In this document: one piece after another, positions 52,831 through 64,000 of the stretch
Layout: every line of letters starts with the position of its first letter
How positions within the stretch are numbered: position 1 is the stretch's first letter
Origin: Ancistrus triradiatus
Taxonomy: Eukaryota; Chordata; Actinopteri; Siluriformes; Loricariidae
NCBI GenBank assembly: GCA_025084515.1
Contig: JAJAGP010000957.1
Coordinates: 1-64,000 of the forward strand
Reading direction: 5' to 3'
Length of the DNA: 64,000 bases
Notes under the pieces: model-generated
Database searches by the model: none
What the model was told of the DNA's origin: nothing
Seen by the model: only the letters and a program-made list of their open reading frames with translations
Translations under genes and position numbers: made by a program

Positions 52831-55476
52831 TAGATTAAGTCGGTATAAATTGAATTAATTAATAAAAAAAAAAAGAAGAATGTAAGACTGAATGATTGCT
52901 GTAGAAAGTAGCACAAATGTTTCTTACTATTTTATTTGACTCAAAGACAGGTGCTCTGAAAAGTACCATGTAATTGCAAAGAAACCATTAAATCCAGAAA
53001 AAAGTAGTGTGGCCATATGATGTCATCTCGAGAAAGAAAAGGGAATAGTAATTAGATTGTGCCCATAGTTATTATTATTATTTTTTTTCTATTATTTTAA
53101 AATCAGGCCCATCCATCAGTCCTTCTCTTCCGACAGCTAAATCAATGCCTCATTGACTGCTCCTGCCACAGATATGGACACATGTCTGTCTTTGACAACC
53201 AGCCTGACAAGCTAGACAGCTACACAAAAAGAAGTAATATAAATCAATCCTCAGGAACTCAGACCAGAAATCAGTCGCAGTCAAGTCCTTAATACTGGCT
53301 TTGATTCAACTATATTCAGCTGCATGGAAGCTTTTCCACATCAGGCCTCTACTCCTGCATGCAATTCAAGTTGTTGTCCTTCCTATACATTTGCCTGGAG
53401 GCCTATACGGATGTTTTCAAAATATTATAGGAGGAATATATCTCTGAGCTTTGCAGTTTATCGATTGTGAAGGTGTGTTGGCTTAACTGATTTATTCAGT
53501 AGCATAATATTCTTGCCTTGGGACTATAACAGAGCCAGGTCAGCACAGAAATCATGGCAGTAAAGAAGCAATGCACTGTATAATATGATAGACTTATAGT
53601 GGAAAATCAATTCAATTGTTATAATTATGACAACACAGAGATAACAAAGCAATGTGTTCTTCAAAGCACAATGACATGTTGTTGTGCATCAAACAAAATA
53701 AATCATGATGAAAAAATGTAATTGAATTATTAAAAAAGTAATACATGCAGTCTGTTGAGCTTATATTGTCTGCTCATGTAGCTGTGTAGTACTTTTTAAA
53801 TAGAATGAAAAATACTTCTTTAGGGTCAAATAGAAGCAAGCAAAAACTTAGTTGTTTTTAGGGAATGTGTGCTGTAAAGGGTAATTTTGTTTTCAGTTCT
53901 GTTCATATGGCTTAAGGCTACTGAATCTGTAAACCAAATGTACATACATTGGTTCACAATACGTTCGAATAACATTAAAGTAGATTTGTCAATATCTGAA
54001 ATATCACAGTTCACCAAATATCCATGTCCATGATATCCATGATGGATATCCAAATATCCATCCACTTCATGATGACAGATTGGGTACATCCTAAAAGCTA
54101 ACTCAGTTTATCTGTTCTTAATTTGACCTACTTATGTGTGCTGAAAATTCAAGTTCGGTTAGATTTAATAGATGATTCTGACTGTTGACCTAACTCACAC
54201 TGATACATTAGAGAAATCTCAACTTTAATTGAAGCAAATTTAGTCTTAGAAGAAAAACCCTGCATCACGAAACAATAATTTTTTTAACAAGACTACATTT
54301 GGCCTCAATTATTGACATACCAGCATCTAATAATAATTATTATACTAATTAAATGCTTCAACCTGTAACTTCTTATAACTTCTTTACAGAATCTCTCCAG
54401 ATCGCCCAGCATCCTGGATCTTGCACATTCTCCTCTTTAGCTGATGTTGCAGGTTAAAAATGCAGAAAATGGTTTTACTTCAAGTATTTATAGATGATGT
54501 TGTCCAATGCAATTTATAATTGAGTTGATCAAACCTATTGGGATTAAGGATCTTACTCAAAGCTTCAGCATTTTAACCCACATCTTTTCTGGTAGTACTC
54601 CAGTACCTTATCCACTGAGCCACCAGTGTGGCATTGGTAAAAAGGGTTAATAATAATCAGGAAAAGTAATAACTGGATATTCAGAACTCGAGATGCAGAA
54701 TAGTCTTTATATCAAAGAAAAGGTTAACATTGCTTTTTTCTCCTCTTGCACTGAGTCATCCCTCCCCAGAGAGGGCTTAAGATTTGCCTTCATCTTCTTC
54801 TTCACCATTTTTTTATTCCATGCCAAGTCCATGGTCTCTGTTGTATGACCCCTTTCAGCTCTCCGGACTCTCTCCTACGCTTCCCATATCTCTCATTACA
54901 TGATTCTCCCTCCCTCAGCTCTCTATAAACAAAGACCCTCTGCAAACTACTGACCCTTTTCCTGCTTTGAATTGTGTCTCTTCTCAGCACTACATCATTT
55001 AAAAGGAAACTGGGATGAAAATGCAACCACTGCTTTAGGCAAAAACAGCACCCTGATCAAGAAGAAATATACAAGAGGTGAAAGAAGGCAAAGCACTGAA
55101 GCCCAGTGTTTCAAAGTCCTTGTCCATAGAGATGGAACAGAGAGTGACTTATCTCTCAGCCCGCAGCCCCTGCTTTTTGTGTGACAGCAGAGGTGGACAG
55201 AATAGGACTGTGGACCAGCATTCCCATCATTAGGGTGTCTGACCATTAGAGTAATGAACCACTGGAGAGCCAGTGCAGGCAGAAAATCAAAGTGCAAGAC
55301 TTCCAAGCAGACTCGACCAAGGACCTCTTTAAAAGTTGCTGCTTCTGATATCTATTTTGAGTGCCAAAAGATGGCAAAAGCATTGATCAAACCTTGTAAC
55401 AGAGAAAAACCAAACCAGAGAAATGCTTGCGTGTCAAACAACTAGGTATGTTTAAAATACAGTCTGGTTGCTAAAT
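52831..55476. other. No gene recognised
   Basis: About 2.6 kb without recognised features. The part 54720-55300 is slightly less AT-rich and has overlapping short frames on both strands, none with a motif. Near 54000-54062 a small direct and inverted repeat of atatccatgat is present. Confidence 0.5.
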
Positions 55477-56095
55477 ACAACCCTAAATTAGAAAAAAAAA
55501 GTTGGAACAGTATGAAAACAAAACAAAACTATGTCTAAGTCCCTTAGAGTGACTTTGACTATTATCTCATTGCACACAGGGTGAATCCAGGATATTTCAT
55601 GTTTTTGTTTGATTCACTTCATCTGTTAATCCATTCCTGAATTTCAAGCCTGCAGCACGTGTCAGGTTTAGAGCTAGTAAGAATAAATAAATAAAAATAA
55701 ATTAAATAAATAAATACTTATTTCAAAAAGGTGATGTCAACAGGTGATTATAATCATGATTCGGTTCAAAAGCAGTATCCACAAAAGGCTTTGAGGAGCA
55801 AAGGTGGGCAGAGGACCTCCAGTTTGTCAATAAATATGAGAGAATTATTGAAATGAAATTTAAAGGATTCGCATATTTCTCCCTCTACAGTGCATACTAC
55901 AATTAAATGATTCAAGGAATCCGTATGAATTTCAGTGCGTAAAGGGCAAGGGCACCAGTCCCTCAAATGGCACTTCATCAAGAGCCTTCATTCATGAATA
56001 GCTCCACATGGGCAAGGGACCACTTTGGCAAACCTTTGTCAATATGGAGTTAAATTTACAAATGCCACTTAAAACAAAAATAAGCCTTATGTGTT
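55477..56095 (+). mobile_element. Family F DNA transposon, copy 3
   Basis: Starts acaaccctaaattagaaaaa, the family F terminus, and continues through the subterminal region (catttcaagcctgcagc near 55640). From 55730 (ggtgatgtcaacaggtgatt) to about 56095 it carries the N-terminal transposase-coding region in broken form, including plus-strand codons for EDLQFVNKYERIIE. An A-rich (aaat)n stretch interrupts it at 55681-55725. The 3' half is missing. Opposite orientation to copies 1 and 2. Confidence 0.7.
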
Positions 56096-57349
56096 ACGGT
56101 TCGTCATAATAAAAAAGAGGTGTAAAAGGGGTTTTAAGACCCAATTGCAGTTACAGTAGCTCCAGATGGAAATGGTGAACCAAATATAAATAAAAGAAAA
56201 CAAATGAAACAACAAAAAAAGGAAAACAAAAGCAGTGACTGAGGATCAAACCCTGGGCCCTAGCATCAGTGATGGCTGTACAAACCAAACACGCCACTCA
56301 ACCACTGAGGAAAAGAAGAAAAAGAAGGTATAAGCTGATAAGAAAGTGAATGAATGAGATTATTTTAAGCTTTAAAATGCAGGTCAAAACATGTTTCAAT
56401 TAAGGTATCTATGGTTTCATTGGGACAGTGGAGGGACAGACCTTATTTCTCTACAAATAGCATATCCTCTGTACGTTGCTAAGTGAGAAATTTACTCTTC
56501 TCATTTGAATTCCTATAAGTTTTTCTTACAATTGTAATGACTCTGAATCCAAAGAGTAAAGAGTGCTTCAGAAACGTAGGACAAAAATTTTGGACCACTT
56601 GTCAAAGTGATGTCCAGAGTGGAGATGATGAGTAACTTAGATTTAGCTGATTTAGCTTAAGATCACAAGCTGGAACAGAAACCTTCATTCACAGCCTTTT
56701 TTGAAAGAAACATGGAAGCATCATTTTCCCCTTCCTCTTTTCTTCCTCTTCATTTCCTCTATTTGTCTCCAAGGTGTTTTTCTACATTAAGTTCATTTTG
56801 TTCCAAGGGCATACTGTGCTAATCAATACTCCCTTACTCCATCAGGAATCATGCCATCCACTTCAATGCATTTGAGAAAAACTGTTCAGTTCCCCTGGTG
56901 TGACAAACCATGGCCTAATACAATAATAAATACCACCATCTGGTATGCACCATCAATAATGACTTTTTTCTTTTATTTGGGAAAGAGATATAAATAGTAG
57001 TTTGGACATGCACACAACATCAGTGAAAAGTTTGTACAATAAGACAGTCCATATTTCAGCACCCATTACACATTAAAACTCCCATAACACTATAAAAAAA
57101 GCATATTCAAGGTAGATGCTGACATTTTTCTTTGTAAAACATGATTAAACAGAGGACTTAATTAAAATAAATATCATTATGCTTTGCCATTTTACACACT
57201 GAGAAACTTTTTAGTGTGTTTTCGCAAATGGGTGAAAGCATCGTTGCTTCAGTGTAACACACATACATAAGCAACACAGCGCGTGGGCTCTGTTGTCGCA
57301 GCGGGTGTTTTCTTTGTGAGGTGAAAAGGGACATATTCACGAAAGCCTT
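56096..57349. other. No gene recognised
   Basis: AT-rich DNA; nothing recognised apart from short A-rich runs near 56190-56230. Confidence 0.5.
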
Positions 57350-58015
57350 TTGAATTTATCATTAGAATTGAATTTATATCTGCTTCTTTTTCTTGCCCTT
57401 CTGCGAGGAATTAATTTTCTCTGTAAGAGAGCGCCTCCTTGGCGAAATCTATTCCTTGTCAGTGGAGATGGGTGGTACACCAGGTGCAGTCTATCCTTCT
57501 TGCTTTATTTCCTTTAGTCTCTTTTGTTTTCTGCTCCCTCCTCTCGTCTCTTTGTACATAGACAGGCCCCTAATTCTCTATCGAGCCAAGCAGTTCTCAG
57601 ACATGCTTTCCTCTGAAGCACCTATTTATCATACTCGCCCTCTCTCATGCTCCCGTTGCAACAGTGTCCTCCATTTAAATTTCAAGGCTGCGCTGACAAT
57701 GGAGAAACACATCAGGACTTGGGAGAGCCAAAGGAGAGATGCAGGGGAAGCACAGAGCACTTTAAAGGGTTAAGAAGCTCTCATTTCTGCTAAACAAAGT
57801 GGCAATGAAGCGCATCTATCACACAGTATACAATCCACACCTGGGAATGGTGGGAGTTGAAGAGATCTCAAGAGGAAATACACACTCCATCAATCATAAC
57901 ACTGGACACAACAAGAATGAGGAATAATGTGATCTATGCATTTGATAAGCATTTACCCTCAGTTGACTGTGCCTTCATTTCCTCCTGCATCTGTGTTGCA
58001 TTAAAATAGCTAACC
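57350..58015. other. Candidate conserved non-coding DNA
   Basis: Repeat-free, moderate G+C sequence with features like catttaaatttcaaggctgc, aggaattaattttctc and gcattaaaatagcta. A plus-strand frame (57393-57773, 126 codons) spans much of it, but has mixed composition and no motif, so I do not call it a gene. The suggestion of conservation is an impression from texture only. Confidence 0.25.
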
Positions 58016-58384
58016 TTCCTCTTTTTCATGAACCAGAGCAGCCTAAAACTAAAAATTAACGTTATTTGTACAAATATTAGCAGAAGCGTTATGGATTAAA
58101 AAGTACAATAAAGAAACATTATATCAGTGGCAGCATTACGGCAATTATTTGACATGATTTCTATATTGGATGTGCACAAAGAAGGTGGACATATGTTTCT
58201 AATAAGAGTGTGTACGTAGAACGATGAGCTAAAAAATGCAGCTTGAATAATGTAGAGTATCTTCTTACAACTGCGCTTGTCATGGTCTTTGATATATTTC
58301 TAATAATTAGTCTAGAATTAGTCTAGAATTAGTCGATTCTCATAGTTGACATGTTGGATGCAGGAAAAAACAGGTAGAGGCATA

Positions 58385-58885
58385 AAGGCTTGAGTGACTT
58401 TGACAAGGGCAAGGCCTCTGGAAAGAGGTTTCGGAGCATTCAGTGCAGGACCACTAGGTTCTGTAATAGTTTTTTTTTTTTTTCCCCACAGGCCATCAGA
58501 CTGCTAAATTCAAAACACTAACGCTTTACATGCTGCTGCTGTATGATCATCAGGTCTATACGAAATAACACACCTTTCAGTATCCTTATTTAAATCCAGC
58601 AATCTCTGTAGATATCTATAAATATGGACATATATATAATTTTGAACTCTGGAGGTCATTTTCAATGCACTTTAATATGTTTTTCACTGTGTATATTTAA
58701 GATTTCATAGTCCTTTATATGCTTTAGTTTAATTCCTGTTTTTTGTTGCTGCTGCTATTCATTCATTCATTGTAAGTCAACTGTACTTCAATATTTAACA
58801 ATGTTTTTTCTTCGTAAATTACGTGCGAGCTATTTGCAACGAAATTTCGTTCTGTGTACACTTGTGTATTTGGAATGACAAAGTT
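58385..58885 (+). mobile_element. LINE 3' end fragment
   Basis: Around 58484 the sequence ccccacaggccatcagactgctaaa corresponds to the extreme C-terminus of LINE proteins (Ala-Ile-Arg-Leu-Leu-Asn), followed by a 3' untranslated region containing acgaaatttcgttctgtgta and ggaatgacaaagtt, which is widespread at LINE 3' ends, and then by a tetranucleotide tail. Heavily 5'-truncated, as usual for target-primed insertion. Confidence 0.6.
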
Positions 58886-58922
58886 TATCTATCTATCTAT
58901 CTATCTATCGATCGATCGATCA
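58886..58922. repeat. (ATCT)n/(ATCG)n microsatellite tail
   Basis: Six or so atct units followed by atcg units, directly after the LINE 3' end. Confidence 0.95.
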
Positions 58923-60853
58923 TTTTGGTTAGATGACTGGGTAAGAGCATCCACAAATCTAGTGCTCCTGATCAGCAGTGGTGAGTACAAGTACTATGAT
59001 AAACTGATGACAGGTGTTGGGTGCTCTAGGTTCTTCAATACAGCTGCAGTGGAAGCTGTGTTGCCTGGGTTGAACCAACCAGAAAGCTACTTTGGCACAA
59101 GTCACATACATTTGAAAAGCTGAAGGAATCAGTCACAACACACAAGGTGCATCAAGTATAGGGCTGCGTCAGCCACAGGCCATGCGAGGTACATTTGAAC
59201 CATTTACCTGAGGGTTACCAGGATTCACTGTGGTCTGCAGACAACTCATTAGAGGTAATGTGATGTTCTAGGCAATGTTCTGCTGGGAAACCCTGGGTCC
59301 GGGGATTTATGTGGACTTCAATTTGACACGTGCCAACTATGTAACATTATTAGGTGCATATATGGACATTTGTAAATAGTCCTTAGTCCTAAGTTATATG
59401 CCAATCATATTTATTTTCATGAGAGATCATATGCATTGCCATAATGGTGCTGAAATCATTTTGTTTGATTTGGTTCTTTTTTAAATTCTAACTCATCTTA
59501 TTATGCAAAACTGTTTGGGGATCAGTAACTGTCATACGGACAGTAAAGTAGGTTTTCTATTCCTATTGATATTGCATTTTTTTATATGCAGAGGTAAAAT
59601 TTTAAATGTATTCTGAGGGCTTTCCTTCTCTACTGTCATACTTACATACAGAAATCAACTAGCCTATTTACCAACAGCCATTCTAATTTAATTTCCTAAT
59701 AAATATCCTTATGGATGAATAATCACTGTACAATTTAAAGAATGGCATGTGTTTAGGGTGGCTCCAGAGTTCAAATTTCAATTCAGCAGCTGCCTGTGTG
59801 AAGTTTGCATGTTCTCCGTGTTTCTATGTAAGTGATTAATGATTACATTATTCAGATATTCACTTAGGTACTGTATGTGAATGTGGACTGAATGGATGTG
59901 TGTCAAATAATATCTGAATATGATTGGCAAGTATGGAGGGGTGCCAAGGGGATGTGGCCTGCTGAATATCAACAACAGTTACTGTAGGTGCATTAACATC
60001 TCTTGTGAAGTAACATGTATTGTGCATTATTCGCTTCAGGCTAGTGGCCGCCTGTTTAGCTAAGTGGATTTTGGAGCGAGCATGGGGAATTGTGAGAGAC
60101 AGGATCTCTCGCCGGTTTTCCACCTGCAGTGTTTAGAGGTGAGAACTTAAGTAGACACCTGCTGATGTTGCTGCTGGACAGCTTTGCTTTAACTTTGTTA
60201 GAGCTTTAACACAGATTGAGAGTAAATAGATCAAAAGGTAAATGCCTTATGAGAATACAGATCAGAGAAACTGTATGCATTTGTTTCAGCTTGCTCACTC
60301 AACTAAATACACCTTTTTATCTGCCTTAATTGTTCTCTCTAAATCAAAGGCATTGACAAACCAGATTACGTGCTGTTTGCACTTGACTGTCTTAAATAAA
60401 TGTAAAGGATTTTGCCCCCTGATCAGTGGCACCATGTACGAATGACAACTACCTCACTGCAGACCCTTTGTGGTTCTGTTGTTATTGTTTTTCCAGTCAA
60501 AACATAGATCTAGCGCATTATGGTGACACACTTTATCAGAAATTACAGATGATTGGGCCATCCCTAGATAGGCTCATGTTCAATATTTTTAACCTTTACA
60601 GAGTGATCCTTTCAGAGTTGTAGACTTTACAGGCAGTAGGCATTGACATGACATCACTTCAGAATTGAATGCAGGCCAATTCTAGAATTCAGCCCCAGTG
60701 CTTCGTTTAAATTCTCAGTTTTTGGTGGATATGGGCAAGAGAGATTAAAATAAATAAATAAATATGCAAATATTTTAAGGTTTTTTGAATGTATTATTAT
60801 ATAAAGTCTTATGCAATAGTTTGAAATAGTCAAACTTGATCAAATTACATTAC

Positions 60854-60856
<3 letters not shown>
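58923..60856. other. No gene recognised; one SINE-like patch
   Basis: AT-rich DNA. At 59756-59860 a degenerate SINE-like piece (gaagtttgcatgttctccgt) is present. Frames on both strands are short and without motifs. Confidence 0.5.

Positions 60857-60919
<63 letters not shown>
60857..60919. repeat. (GA)n microsatellite
   Basis: About 31 GA units. Confidence 0.97.
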
Positions 60920-60922
<3 letters not shown>

Positions 60923-61851
60923 CTCTACAGCCTGTATTATAGGAAATAGGCTGGCACACAACATATGTGGAAAATTTGAATAAGTTACATCGAAAAAGTC
61001 ACAGAAACCAGTTATCATCATTTTAGATTTTAGATTTTTAGATTCATAGTCATGCTAGTTAGATAACATACACTTTAGGCAAGCCAAGCTAAGGTTGGTC
61101 AAGTTCTGACTGTGGCGAAAACTGCTCCCAGTGTTTTGGAATTCTCCTATTTTAGTGGTATTTGAAAACATACTTCAGAATATGTAGTTCACCAACACCC
61201 AACCCCCCCCCCCCCCTTTTTTTTTTTTTTTTGGAGTACATACTGTATGTAGTTGTCCCCTACAATTGTTCAGTTTATGGTGTTCCAGATATTTGAATGT
61301 AGGGAACTGTTTTGGACACAGTAAGTGTAGGATATTTGTTACCATTAAATAAAATGCAGATAATAAGTTGGAATGGAAACAGGTACAGAATCCAACCCAC
61401 ATCCACCAGTGAACAAATGAGATACAGTATACTGTAGTTAGAATACAGCCAGCTACAATAAAGTAAATTTGCCAGAACCCACATACACTATGTTTTCATA
61501 TTTATTTTGTCTACTGTTCTAATATGAGTCAGTTCTTACAATTGCACTTCTGTCTACCTGTTACTAATGTGTGTTACTTCTATTACAATTTCACCAGTTC
61601 ATACAGTTGACCATAGTAACCTTGTATATTTTGCATTCATGGTCGTAAGGAATTTTGTTCTATGTCCCTATGTGTTTACCATTCAGCTTGTTACTGACGC
61701 CTGCACTGCTGTTATCCTGTTTAGGTTAAAATCCCCACAATGAGCTATTACAAAATAACCACCAGGTGCAACCAAAGGGGGACTATTTAGTTGATATACT
61801 TTTTTTGGAGTTGAGTAATCAGATTAGTTTATAAATGTGTGTATGTATATG
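60920..61851. other. No gene recognised; C/T homopolymer block
   Basis: AT-rich DNA. At 61203-61232 about 14 C are followed by about 16 T. Nothing else recognised. Confidence 0.55.
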
Positions 61852-63409
61852 CACTGCTCAAAAAAATAAAGTGAACACTCAAATAACACATCCTAGATCT
61901 AAATGAATGAAATATTCTCATTGAATACTATGTTCTGTACAATGTTGAATGTGCTGACAACAAAATCACACAAACTTCATCAATGGAATCAAATTTATTA
62001 ACCAATAGAGGCCTGGATTTGGAGTCAAACACAAAATTAAAGTGGAAAAACACACTACAGGCTGATCCAACTTTGATGGAATATCCTTAAAACAAGTCAA
62101 AATGAGGCTCAGTATTGTGTGTGGCCTCCACGTGCCTGTATGACCTCCCAACAATGCCTGGGCATGCTCCTGATGAGGTGGCAGATGGTCTCCTGAGGGA
62201 TCTCCTCCCAGATCTGGACTAAAGCATCCGCCAACTCCTGGACAGTCTGTGGTGCAACGTGACGCTGGTGGATGGAATGAGACATGATGTCCCAGATGTG
62301 CTCAATCGGATTCCGGTCTGGTGAACGGGCGGGCCAGTCCATAGCTTCAATGCCTTCATCTAGCAGGAACTGCTGACACACTCTAGCCACATGAGGTCTA
62401 GCATTGTCCTGCATTAGGAGGAACCCAGGGTCAACCGCACCAGCATATGGTCTCACAAGGGGTCTGAGGATCTCATCTCGGTACCTAATAGCAGTCAGGC
62501 TACCGCTGGCGAGCTGTGTGGCCCTCCAAAGAAATTCCACCCCACACCATTACTGACCCACTGCCAAACCGGTCATGCTGAAGGATGTTGCAGGAAGCAG
62601 ATCGCTCTCCACGGCGTCTCCAGACTCTGTCATGTCTGTCACGTGCTCCGCGTGAACATGCTTTCATCTCTGAAGAGCACAAGGCGCCAGTGGCGAATTT
62701 GCCAATCCTGGTGTTCTCTGGCAAATGTCAAGCATCCTGCATGGTGTTGGGCTGTGAGCACAACCCCCATCTGTGGATGTCGGGCCCTCATACGATCCCC
62801 ATGGAGTCAGTTTCTAACCGTTTGTGCAGACACATGCACATTTGTGGCCTGCTGGAGGTCATTTTCCAGGGATCTGGCAGTGCTCCTTCTGTTCCTCCTT
62901 GCACAGGCAACGGTCCTGCTGTTGGGTTGTTGCCCTCCTACGGCCTCCTTCACATCTTCTTGTGTACTGGCCTGTCTCCTGGTAGAGCCTCCAGCCTCTG
63001 GACACTATGCTGACAGACACAGCAGACCTTCTCGCCACAGCTCACATTGATGTGCCATCATGGATGAGCTGCACTACCTGAGCCACTTGTGTGGGTTGTA
63101 GAGTCCGTCTCATGCTACCACGAGTGTGAAAGCACCACCAACATTCAAAAGTGACCAAAATATCAGCCAGAAAGCATAGGTACTGAGAAGTGGTCTGTGG
63201 TCCCCACCTGCAGAATCACTCCTTTATTGAGTGTGCCTTGCTAATTGCCAATAATTTCCACCTGTTGTCTATTCCATTTGCACAACAGCATGTGAAACTG
63301 ATTGTAAATCAGTGTTGCTTCCTAAGTGGACAGTTTGATTTCACAGAAGTTTGATTTACTTGGAGTTATATTGTATTGTTTAAGTGTTCCCTTCATTTTT
63401 TGAGCAGTG
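61852..63409 (-). mobile_element. Family A Tc1-like element, copy 2 (both ends present)
   Basis: Left terminus cactgctcaaaaaaataaag at 61852 and right terminus cattttttgagcagtg at 63409 form the inverted repeats; inward they continue as gtgaacactcaaa and taagtgttccctt. Length 1558 bp, as usual for Tc1-like elements. TA-rich flanks are present, but an exact TA at each edge is not clear. The transposase is on the minus strand, readable from about 63060 to 62109 with a few shifts. Confidence 0.93.
62109..62540 (-). CDS. Family A transposase, C-terminal half
   Basis: 143-codon frame ending at GGHTQY, the natural C-terminus. It includes LTAIRYRDEILRPLVRPYAG, LLMQDNARPHVARVCQQF with the second catalytic Asp, and WPARSPDRNPIEHIWDIM with the third acid (DD34E), where one Leu is replaced by Arg in SPDRNP. 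The first catalytic Asp lies upstream, in the decayed part 62630-62720: the DNA that in copy 1 encodes LFTDESRF reads LCSSEMKA here in the 62500-62724 frame, so the motif is shifted or lost. The N-terminal helix-turn-helix part (62840-63060) is in other frames. Probably inactive, but the longest intact catalytic half in the window. Confidence 0.88.
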   Translation of the reverse strand: MEFLWRATQLASGSLTAIRYRDEILRPLVRPYAGAVDPGFLLMQDNARPHVARVCQQFLLDEGIEAMDWPARSPDRNPIEHIWDIMSHSIHQRHVAPQTVQELADALVQIWEEIPQETICHLIRSMPRHCWEVIQARGGHTQY

Positions 63410-63418
63410 TTTATATAT

Positions 63419-63435
<17 letters not shown>

Positions 63436-63471
<36 letters not shown>
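63436..63471. repeat. (CA)n microsatellite
   Basis: About 18 CA units following a TA run. Confidence 0.95.
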
Positions 63472-63473
<2 letters not shown>

Positions 63474-64000
63474 TCGGCCCCCTTGAACTTTTCAAGCTTT
63501 TGTCACATTTCAGGCTTAAAACATAAATGAAACATGAAATTGTATTTTTTTTTTTTGTGAAGCATCAACAACAAGTGGGACACAATCGTGAAGTGGAACG
63601 AAATTTATTGAATATTTTAAGCTTTTTTTAGAAATAAAAAACTGAAAAGTGGGGCGTGCAAAATTATTCGCCCCCCCCTTGCATTAATACTTTGTAGCGC
63701 CATCTTTTGCTGCGATTACAGCTGCAAGTCGCTTGGGGTATGTCTCTATCAGTTTTGCACATCGAGAGAATGAAATTTTTGCCCATTCTTCCTTGCAAAA
63801 CAGCTCAAGCTCAGTGAGGTTGGATGGAGAGCATTTGTGATCAGCAGTTTTCAGCTCTTTCCACAGATTCTCGATTGGATTCAGGTCTGGACTTTGACTT
63901 GGCCATTCTAACACCTGGATATGTTTATTTGTGAACCAATCTTTATGTTTTGGATCATGGTCTTGTTGGAAGATAAATCTCCATCCCACTCTCAGGTCTT
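63472..64000 (-). mobile_element. Family H Tc1-like element, runs off the window
   Basis: A terminus-like sequence ttcggcccccttgaactttt starts right after the CA repeat and is followed by a subterminal region (gtggggcgtgcaaaattatt, cgcccccccttgc) and the end of a transposase gene. The remainder is beyond 64000. Confidence 0.8.
63684..64000 (-). CDS. Family H transposase, C-terminal part (partial)
   Basis: The frame enters from beyond the window edge and ends at 63684 with KDGATKY, a typical Tc1 C-terminus. It shows FQQDHDPKHK with the second catalytic Asp, and WPSQSPDLNPIENLWKELKT with the third acid. No stop or shift is seen in the visible 101 codons, so this copy may be better preserved than its neighbours. 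Compared with families B and D, five or so residues of the segment after PKH are missing (normally about 34 residues lie between D and E), a possible small deletion. Intactness cannot be judged from here. Confidence 0.88.
   Translation of the reverse strand, partial: DLRVGWRFIFQQDHDPKHKDWFTNKHIQVLEWPSQSPDLNPIENLWKELKTADHKCSPSNLTELELFCKEEWAKISFSRCAKLIETYPKRLAAVIAAKDGATKY

Noticed and set aside
57393..57773. 126-codon frame as a protein gene
   Set aside because: No motif, mixed composition, unconvincing start context; more likely chance in a less AT-rich island.

Overview
The window is eukaryotic and almost certainly comes from a ray-finned fish, perhaps an otophysan such as a catfish. The reasons are very dense Tc1-like DNA transposons of several typical fish families, a Penelope-like element with a GIY-YIG domain, Ty3/gypsy-type LTR elements, tRNA-related SINE-like repeats, AT-rich and CpG-poor background and many microsatellites. 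The species call is inference. I found no complete host protein gene, no tRNA, rRNA or CRISPR. What remains looks like intergenic or intronic DNA.

Layout. 1-3.1 kb: transposase debris, a 30-bp tandem repeat, then a CpG-richer block (about 1930-2466) that looks like a promoter with a tiny first coding exon. 4.4-6.7 kb: two Tc1-like elements (families A and B) joined end to end. 6.9-9.1 kb: a 208-bp direct duplication flanking a second CpG-rich block with an ATG and a splice-donor-like site, a family C element, and a gypsy RNase H fragment. 9.07-10.55 kb: Penelope-like element on the minus strand. 12.1-14.9 kb: degenerate LTR element on the minus strand with a gag-like motif. 15.8-19.2 kb: family C element split by three partial or complete copies of one LTR and a family B element. 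21.7-25.5 kb: LTR element whose internal region is mostly 27-bp (9-residue) Ser/Pro repeats. 25.6-28.0 kb: two further decayed DNA transposons (E, F). 29.75-33.4 kb: mosaic of family D, a split LINE and a deleted family B element. 35.2-36.65 kb: family D. 37.06-39.99 kb: family F remnant cut by a Ty3/gypsy element with an intact 5-bp target duplication. 42-43.1 kb: unique, possibly conserved non-coding DNA. 44.3-45.9 kb: family B. 48.1-48.3 kb: a cysteine-rich open frame that may be a host exon. 49.8-52.8 kb: a 1-kb dispersed repeat, an LTR and a family D element. 55.5-56.1 kb: family F. 58.4-58.9 kb: LINE 3' end. 61.85-63.4 kb: the best preserved element, a family A copy with both inverted repeats. 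The right edge enters another Tc1-like element (H).

No gene set works together here as a pathway. The elements are parasites of one another: several copies are nested, and most transposase frames carry deletions or frameshifts, so any mobility would need enzymes from elsewhere. The letters A-H are labels for this window only. Family assignments come from reading motifs and comparing copies by eye.
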